64,000 nucleotides of DNA. Source: Saccharina japonica. Lineage: Eukaryota > Sar > Phaeophyceae > Laminariales > Laminariaceae. The stretch lies in assembly GCA_008828725.1 (NCBI GenBank), contig MEHQ01004572.1:1-64000 (forward strand), written 5' to 3'. Made by a program: the position numbers and the translations under genes. Below the pieces are notes generated by a model. It saw nothing but the letters and a program-made list of their open reading frames with translations, made no database searches and was not told the DNA's origin. The number at the start of each line of letters is the position of its first letter. Position 1 is the stretch's first letter. This document shows positions 57,330 to 64,000 of the stretch, piece after piece.

Positions 57330-58165
57330 CGTCCGCGTTGGAGAACATCCCCACGATAAAGAACAGCCAGGGACAACGCCAGCCTCAGTTTCAGCCACCG
57401 ACCCCAGCTTCAGCCGCCCCTGCAGGTAGCCGATCAACCCACCGGCGGCGTACCCCCAAGGGGGGCAAGTTACCGCCATGGGCCGCTGGCACGGCCGGAG
57501 CACAACCCAGCCAGCCAGCTGGTAGCCGCCAGCGCGGCCATCAAGGTCATCGCTCAGCAGACGGCAAGTGTGTGGCGGCCCCTGGCAGTATCCAAGTTAT
57601 TCCAGTAGTATGTTAGTTATTCCTGGTCCACTTAAGCTTCAATAGGCCGGGGGAGCTGTCGCCCGATCTCCTGTGCCTCGTACTCAAACAGTTCACGGTC
57701 GTCGCCGAGTCCAGCGCAAGACAGCTGTAGTCTTTATCCAGCGGAGGAAAACATATTCCACTGCAAAGCCGGACAAAGACTGCAGCTGTTTTTGTGCTGG
57801 ACGTAGCAACAGCCGTGCACTCGCTAGGTACGAGGCGCAGGAGGCCAGGCGACGGCTCATCCGACTTTTTGAAGCTGGCGGGCCAGGAATAACTTGAACC
57901 CTGCCAGCAGGACCCGCCAAAAGAAAAGCCGGCCACCTGCCGAGCGTTGGCCTTGATAGCATGCTTGGCGGCGGCCAGATGGCTGGGTGGGTTTGTTTCC
58001 CGTCGGGTGCAGCTGTGCTCCGGCCTCACCAGCGGCCCATGGCGGCAGCTGCCCCTCCGCGGGTATACGTACAAATCGCCCGCGGGTTGATCAGTCACTT
58101 GCAGGGAAGGCTGTCACTAGGGTTGGAGCTGCCACTGGATATTCTCCATCGTGGACATGCGGTCC
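57330..58165. repeat. Long inverted repeat G (arms about 415 bp, axis near 57750)
   Basis: The arms pair from accatg/gagaa(c/t)atcc at the outside, through ccgccatgggccgctgg and ggccggagcaca, to cagctgtagtctttatcc and its complement at the axis. Similarity is roughly 75-85% with small indels. Left arm plus and right arm minus give matching peptides (LPPWAAG.AGAQ, TAVVFIQ/TAAVFVR). The protein is unrecognised; the Pro/Gln/Gly-rich composition is compatible with a retroelement gag fossil, but no zinc knuckle is seen. Confidence 0.83.
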
Positions 58166-58779
58166 GCGAGGGTGATATTGCTGGCCGCCAGCGCCTGGTT
58201 GCTCGCCAAAACCTCCTGTTGTGGCCGGTCGGCGAAACCCGGGGCCCCGGTGCTTAGGCCCCAGTGCCCGCGCCGTGTTCCGCGGGGGCTGCGTCGCGGT
58301 CGGGATCCGCCACGGGCACGGCGGCGACAGCGGAGGCTGCCGGCGCGCCGGCGGCCTGTCCACCCGCGGAAGCTGCGTTGCCTCTTACCTTGCCCTCGTT
58401 CGGGCTAGCTTCTACCATCACGAAACTAAGTTTCAAGTGGGATAGCCGACAGTCGATCAATTATTATTGTCCCGCACTACTGCGCTGTTGGTACAATGTC
58501 TTCTGTCCCTAGGCATGCGGCGACCGAAGGACCAGCTCTCCACTCTCTCGCCTTCCATTCCGACACTCTCGTGGATGTTCTCCCGTACGCCACGTAGAAG
58601 ACTCTGGACGTACATCACGCTAGCTCATCCGTTACTCCCTCAACCATTGTTCGAGTTACAAACGCCTCCACACACCCCGCATTTCTGGGGAAAGCTACAT
58701 ATATACGTACGTACACTGTTGTTTTTGCCTTTTTTGGGGTATTATTGCATTTTTTGTTTTTTCAAACCACGACCCAACC

Positions 58780-58880
58780 CAACCCCGACTCTACTAACCC
58801 TAGCCCTAGCCCTGACCTTAGCCCCACCCTAAGGCTACGCCAAAGCACGACCCGAGCGAGGCTCCGCCGCGCGCTTTGCT
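58780..58880. repeat. Degenerate telomere-like tract with GCTCCGCCGCG flank
   Basis: It reads ctaaccctagccctagccctgaccttagccc..., then ggctccgccgcgcgctttg. The tract at 52561 is followed by ggctccgccgcgtgttttg at a similar distance, so the two belong to one repeat unit. Confidence 0.7.
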
Positions 58881-59178
58881 TATGTTTCTGAACAAAATAT
58901 GCGCACCACCTCAAAAACCGTACCAGGTACTAAATATGTTGCATACTTTATCTACGTACTGGTACCTGATTTGTATGGTCAGTAGTACTTGGTGCAAGGA
59001 GGTGCTGCAGCATTATTCAGTGTTCTCAGTGTCCTGTCTTGTTTTCCGAGTGATTGTCTTAAGGTGTTGTCGTGGTGGACACCCTCGCCCATGCCGACCC
59101 GTAGGCACCATCGCCGATGCTCGTTACACGCATACTTGCGTACTGCTGGTGCTTGTTCATGGCGCCACACTTGAGCAG

Positions 59179-62100
59179 ATGCGCGGTGCTTCCGGTCGAA
59201 TGCAAAGGATGGAGCTCATTTGCAGGTGCGCAGGCAAGAGCACGTCAACGGCGAGGGTCGCCGACCCTGCCAAGCAGAGGGCAACCAAGTCATCCAGAGT
59301 GAGTGAGGTGTCACACTTGTAGAGTACCAGTACGTAAGTAAGACGAGTTATTATTTATAGTAGTACTCGTGTAGTCCACTGCAAGTATTTACTCTTGGCA
59401 CTATGTCCCTTTTCAGTTCGTGTACATGTGTGGTACGAGTAGGAAAATCATTACGTAGATCGTAGTAGCGCCCTGGGCGTGGTAGATGTCGTCGGGTACG
59501 TACAGTAGGATTATGGTTTCATGTGATACCAACAACAACAGCAACAGCAGTATAGAAGTACAGTATTTATACATAGCAGGAACGGAGTAAACGACGACAA
59601 CAACACACACTCATATAATAGAGACTACTACTGCTGTACGTGGTACATCCAGGTTCCTTAGCAGTTTGTTGACAGACAGCAGTGCAGAGGACCAGGTATA
59701 TCGCAGAGATACTCGTTACAGATGTCATAGTTGCAGCCGTATCTGCCCTCGTCGTTGAGCTTACACTTGTTGCACTATACGTACGAGTACTGTGATTTGT
59801 TGTTTGTACTCGTACAGCAGTACCAGACACGCAGGTATAATACGTGGTTATGTTTTTTTGATACCTGGTACAGAGTATGCCGGTATCACATATTGAATAA
59901 TGCACGAAATGACGAGCGCGACGACTCGGTATCATATCATGTCACACCATGTATCGTTTACTACCACCACGACTGTTGCATGCTGGGTAGTCTTGGCCCC
60001 TGTAGGGTTAGGGAATGCGCTGCGGTTGTCGTGACGAAACGCTTGAGGAATTTGGCTCAGATTTCAGCTTTATGCACAGTACAGTACGAGTAAAAGGGTC
60101 AAGTGGAGACTCTTACCGGTAACAACGTTCAGCGTTGCTCACCGTCATACCTGATGTGTACCAGGTACGGTCTTATCCTTGCCGCCCTTTCCGCATAGCA
60201 TGACAAAAACACCACGCAACCCATAGTATCCCAACCACCGCGCCTTTCACATGCCACAACGCTGCTTTCGATTGTTCACAACCCATACTCAATATACTGG
60301 TACCTGGTAAGTAGTAAGTAGTGCCGGTATAATAACCAGGTATCATTGCGAGAGGAGACGTAGTAGTGGTACCTGATACTCTGTATTTTACTCAGTGCAT
60401 GCGGTACAAAACATAGATATACTGAACTGTGGATAACCCCCCGTCCTGTAAGTATTGTGGTCGCTTACACAGCAGTTTTTTTTCGACCTCCTATGTGTCC
60501 GATGTCGGCTTTTTCTTGTGGTGGTCCCTGTTGTCAGTGTCGGTGCAAGTTCAAGGTCAAGGTTTCGTGGAACAAGAACACACCACCGACGATGGGGAAG
60601 GTGAGCTTGCCTGCAGTACGTATATCATACACTACTACTGTACTGCACTACAGGACGCAGCACCACCCACTTTCGACAAACTCTTACTTTGAACCAGGCT
60701 CAATTTGTTTTTACGCGAGGCAGGGTGTGTCTCACACTAATTTCAGTATTAAAATAGTTTTATTTTGTTACGGGCAAAAGTCACGATTATCGTACCGTGG
60801 GGAAAGTATCAAATGGGAGGGAAAATCTTGGGCTGGAAGATGCATGATGTGAGGAGCAAAAAATCATCGTCGATGTAACCCCTTTGAAGCAACACTTTGC
60901 AACTGCGCCCACGTTCCGCGGAAACACCGCTTGGAACTGCTATAGAACTGGATGGATGTTTTTCGCAGAAGTATATAGAACAAAGGAATAAGGGTCAAAG
61001 TACCGCTTTGTATATTTCTTTCTAGTACCTGGCGAAATAATATGCCCCGGTATGTGTTCTCGTCATGTTCCGTACTCTCACCCTGCATTACCATCCTGTT
61101 CTATACCCTCGTCGTGTTCGCTACTGCTACGCACTGCTGTTGAACTCGCAATCAATTGTCTCCAACTTGCAGGTCGAACTGACGCACAGCGAGGGCTGCA
61201 TGGCGGAGGCGATGGCGTGTTCGAAAGACCAAGCGGTATCCCTCAAAACCCTCGAAGAGAACTTCGAGAAGGACATTCGACAGTGGACGTCTGCAGGCTT
61301 GCAATTGGTCGACATGTACGAGTTGATTTCCGTCCGTCTTGCACCCCTCTACCTGGGACAAACCGGCCGCCGAAAGGTGAAAATATATACAGCAGAACCT
61401 CGTACGTACCAGATATACGTTAATATTTGTTGATAAAACAATGGTTTAATGTTGTAGATTGTGACTGGAGCCCCCCCCCCCCGTACGGGTCGACTATTAT
61501 AGAGGCACTTATAAAGCCTGACACCCCGAGATAATGCCTTGAGATCGAAACGCCCTGCAGTCTGTCGTGCACTGCCCATGTTTCCCGTGCGAAGCTGCGC
61601 CTGTTTGATTGTCAGCATAAGCGCGCAGTGCGCTGAGCGTATAAAACATGGTTTACATAGGCGCCGTGTGTTCCGATTTCAAGGCGTCGACCACCGTCCA
61701 TGTATCGCAGGGGTGGCGTAATAGTAGAGTCGTTCGTTTATTCGTTTGAAACACAAGAAACAGTGGTAGCAGCAAGTACGAAGCAGTATTAAGGTTCTTT
61801 CATTGTCGTTTCGTGTACGTGGGCTGCACCCCCTGCAATGTTTTTTGAGCGAGCAGTAGCGGCCTGAACCGTTGTGCGCCGTCTGTCTTTGAACTTGTTG
61901 CGTTTCCTCATCTACTAGTGTTAACACACTACAAGTAAAGTGCGGGTGCTTACGTACGTATAGTTAGTGTAGAGTGTCGTCGTTATGTATCGGGAGATAC
62001 GTTTGCATCTGCGCTTCTTATCGGATATTTTTTGTTACTATGTGAAAACAAAATCATACCGTGCCGCCGTTCGTGACTCGCGCCCTTTCCACCTAACCAT

Positions 62101-62788
62101 TCGAGCGTGCGTTACCCCTTTGTTCCATGCCTGGCGCGTCTTTTTGTTTTATTTTTCACCGTAGGTGAGAATCATGTCAGCACGGATAAAGCGTGAGCAA
62201 GGCTCTGCGCCGACGGCTGACCTATCGAGCTCGCAAGCGTTTAGCGAGCAGTTGATCAATAGTTTTGCGAGCCAGAACGCGGCCGACGGGCACAAGCGAG
62301 AGGTGCGCACAACGAGCAGACAAGACAGTTCCGCGGGGAAGGGGCAAGGGGGCGGCGAGGGGATCGGGGATACCGCCCCTCAGGACGATGCTGGCCACCG
62401 CCGCCGCCGCTCTGAATTGCTGCTCACTCGAAATATACTTTTGGCGAACATGGTGGAGTCTGCGACCGAGACGGCCAATCACCTCGCGGAAAGCTATGAC
62501 GGGAAGCCGGGGTCGTACGAGCGATGCATGGAGCTCTTCGAAAGACTTAGGCGCGAGGCCTTCGCGCTCAGTGGCGGGGCCAACCCAAGTAGCGTACTCG
62601 TAGCGGGCACCGGCGATCACGATCAGCCGACGGCTATCTCAGAGATGAGAGGCCCAGAAAGAAGTTTGGAGAATTCGTGCTACGGTACCGGGGTAGGCTC
62701 GTCTGGGGGAAAACGGAAAGTTGCGTGGGGGGGCAGTGATGACGTAAGAGTGGAATCGGCCCTTCGGGTGCATCGGGTTAGGGTATAG
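59179..62788 (+). CDS. Hypothetical protein, possible FAR1/MULE-like zinc module, four exons
   Basis: The model uses 59179-59298, 60538-60600, 61173-61376 and 62165-62788; all junctions are GT-AG, all in phase 0, giving 336 residues. The join of exons 2 and 3 reads CRCKFKVKVSWNKNTPPTMG and then KVELTHSEGC, a Cys-Phe-x-Val ... Leu-Thr-His ... Cys pattern resembling the zinc/DNA-binding domain before MULE-type transposases and FAR1 proteins. Exon 3 continues with a helical stretch (DQAVSLKTLEENFEKDIRQW). The last exon is long, Ser/Gln/Gly-rich with a helix LLLTRNILLANMVESATETA, and ends KRKVAWGG...VRV. A transposase-derived or transcription-factor role is inference only. The first two exons are the least certain; the last two are well supported by composition and splice sites. 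Confidence 0.5.
59420..60440. other. Intronic GTAC/TACCWGGTA-rich stretch
   Basis: Within the first intron of the 59179 model, words such as gtacctggta, tacgtac, gtactcgtac and taccaggta are crowded (exact TACCWGGTA at 59862, 60159 and 60301). No gene was seen. Confidence 0.5.
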
Positions 62789-63121
62789 TAAAAAACGTAT
62801 GTTGTATACTATAATGTACCGTACCTAGTATATGTACCTGTTCTGTTCCCAAGTTTACTGTATGAAACGCACATGGGAACCGTGTACACTCCGCTCCTTT
62901 AGCAAAGAGAAGTGGTTAAAAATATCATTGCCGGTGTTTAATGCGACGAATCTTCGCGATGGATCATGGTCAAGAGGACCACCACACCGCTCGTGTTCGC
63001 GCTGATCGTCGGCTGTTGGCATATTCTAAAGTGGTTGTTTTGTTTTACAATTTAGCGACTGTTTGTTGCTTGCTTATAGCACAATCTTCCTGGGCTTACT
63101 CATAAATCACGGTTCGCAAAA
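62789..63121. other. 3' flank, no recognised gene
   Basis: It holds the 3' region of the preceding gene. An open frame without ATG runs from 63063 into the next repeat. Confidence 0.4.
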
Positions 63122-63312
63122 CGTGGATGCGTTCGCGGGTTTGAACCCGCGAAGAGGTCCGGCGTCGTCACCGAACTTGCAGCAGATGCCCTTTGAGGTG
63201 GACCCCTGCGCTACGAAATCGCAGCAGAGGGGTCCACCTCAAAACTCACCTACTACAGGTTCGGTGACGACGCTGGACCTCCCCGCCGATTCAAAACCGC
63301 GAACGCATCCCC
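63122..63312. repeat. Long inverted repeat H (arms about 85 bp, loop about 20 bp)
   Basis: Left arm blocks gtggatgcgttcgcggg, gtccggcgtcgtcaccgaac and ttgaggtggacccctgcg recur complemented in the right arm (cgcagcagaggggtccacctcaa, ggttcggtgacgacgctggac, ccgcgaacgcatcc). The arms are about 85-90% alike. An open plus-strand frame (63063-63530) crosses the whole structure; a Gly-rich frame (63400-63532) follows it. Confidence 0.85.
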
Positions 63313-63439
63313 GTCGTGCGCACGATGCTTTCATGCTCCTCCGCCGCGGTTTTCTGAAGGCCAGGAAGGCTGTACTAAACAAAAGCAGCCGTCGCCTCGC
63401 AAGGGGTTCACTAAATTCACCCACTTCCCCAAGAAGAAG

Positions 63440-63700
63440 GCGAAAAACGGCAACACCGGCGATGGAGCCACCGGCAACGGGCAGGGAGTCGGCGGTGACT
63501 CCGGTCGTGATTTCCAACCATAAACTGTAGCATCCCTTACGCGCAAAACCAAAAGCTCAGGGGGGGTGACCCCTGAGATTGGCAGCGGGCATGGAGCCGG
63601 CGGGGGCTCGGGTGGTGGCGGCGATGACCCCGGTCGTGGCTCCAAACGCAAACTATAGCGCCCATTGCGCGCAATAATAATCTCAGGAGGCTGACCCCTC
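63440..63700. repeat. Diverged tandem duplication of a Gly-rich coding-like segment
   Basis: Two units, about 63455-63560 and 63585-63690, share gg(a/c)gatggagcc, gggg(t/c)g(a/g)ct(c/t)cggtcgtg, caaac and gcgca. In the same frame the first ends GVGGDSGRDFQP then stop and the second GGGGDDPGRGSKRKL then stop. No gene model was built. Confidence 0.6.
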
Positions 63701-64000
63701 CCTGGAGATTGATTTTTCGTGTATTTCTTATTCGTCTGTCGTGTATTCGGGATTTTCGTGTGTTCGGCCCTCCGGGGGGAGGGGGGGCGTGGGTGGGTCA
63801 GCCACGCTAACATCATCAAGTGATGCGCTGAGTAGGGGATGGTTAGTATCCATCCCCTCCCCCACGAACACCTCGCGATTTCTGTGGACTCGGACAGCGC
63901 ATGCCCTCTTTCAGCCGTCGGGGGGGCGAATTCTCCACCTCAGATGAAATCGGTTCGGTCAGATAGGCCTCGTTGTGCATGTCTGCACGGGCAGTGCACC
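63701..64000. other. Right edge, nothing recognised
   Basis: Contains G-rich and CT-rich tracts and no supported gene. Confidence 0.4.

Noticed and set aside
59224-59260. AGKST, resembling a P-loop
   Set aside because: The preceding Gly-x4 and any NTPase context are missing; a chance match.
63063-63530. Possible plastid-targeted protein (hydrophobic start then DAFAGL)
   Set aside because: The frame has no ATG before the hydrophobic stretch and runs straight through inverted repeat H; the resemblance to a stramenopile targeting motif is too weak.

Overview
The window looks like nuclear DNA of a brown alga or close stramenopile relative (inference, Ectocarpus-like). Support: intron-rich genes with GT-AG introns mostly of 0.1-2 kb, GC-rich exons with CAG/GCC homopeptide runs, TTAGGG-type telomere-like tracts, a Tctex1 light chain typical of flagellated cells, and a heavy load of diverse transposable elements. 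One 365-base assembly gap is present at 23169-23533.

The left part (1-27.3 kb) is gene-dense. A pentatricopeptide-repeat (PPR) protein runs off the left edge on the minus strand. It is divergent from a four-exon Tctex1 dynein light chain gene (2282-6915, plus). A 13-exon minus-strand gene (18342-8218) codes for an unrecognised coiled-coil protein of about 1280 residues with a long acidic, Ser-rich tail. It is divergent from an RCC1-repeat protein gene (19773-27311, plus) whose exon phases all agree. The RCC1 introns hold a LINE 3' fragment and several copies of a short repeat that, like the LINE, ends in a run of C.

The middle (27.3-37.6 kb) has no confident host gene. It holds a decayed Helitron replication-protein fragment, a MITE, tandem duplications and the first of a striking series of long inverted repeats.

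The right part has two host genes: a GT41 O-GlcNAc/O-fucosyl-transferase-like gene (44723-37600, minus, six exons, about 1409 residues) and a smaller gene with a possible FAR1/MULE-like zinc module (59179-62788, plus). Between and around them lie a 1.8 kb GGAAGTAGAT-type minisatellite, interstitial telomere-like tracts, a gag-like fossil, and more inverted repeats.

The main discovery candidate is a cluster of eight long inverted repeats between 31.7 and 63.3 kb: 31681-32062, 34023-34374, 35145-37030, 48285-50320, about 50400-50765, 55757-56141, 57330-58165 and 63122-63312. Their arms run from about 85 bp to 1 kb, they have tiny or no loops, they are unrelated to each other in sequence, and most carry coding-looking sequence in both arms. 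They could be fold-back elements, sources of hairpin RNA, or products of a local inverted-duplication process. A second candidate is the strong excess of the palindrome TACCWGGTA.
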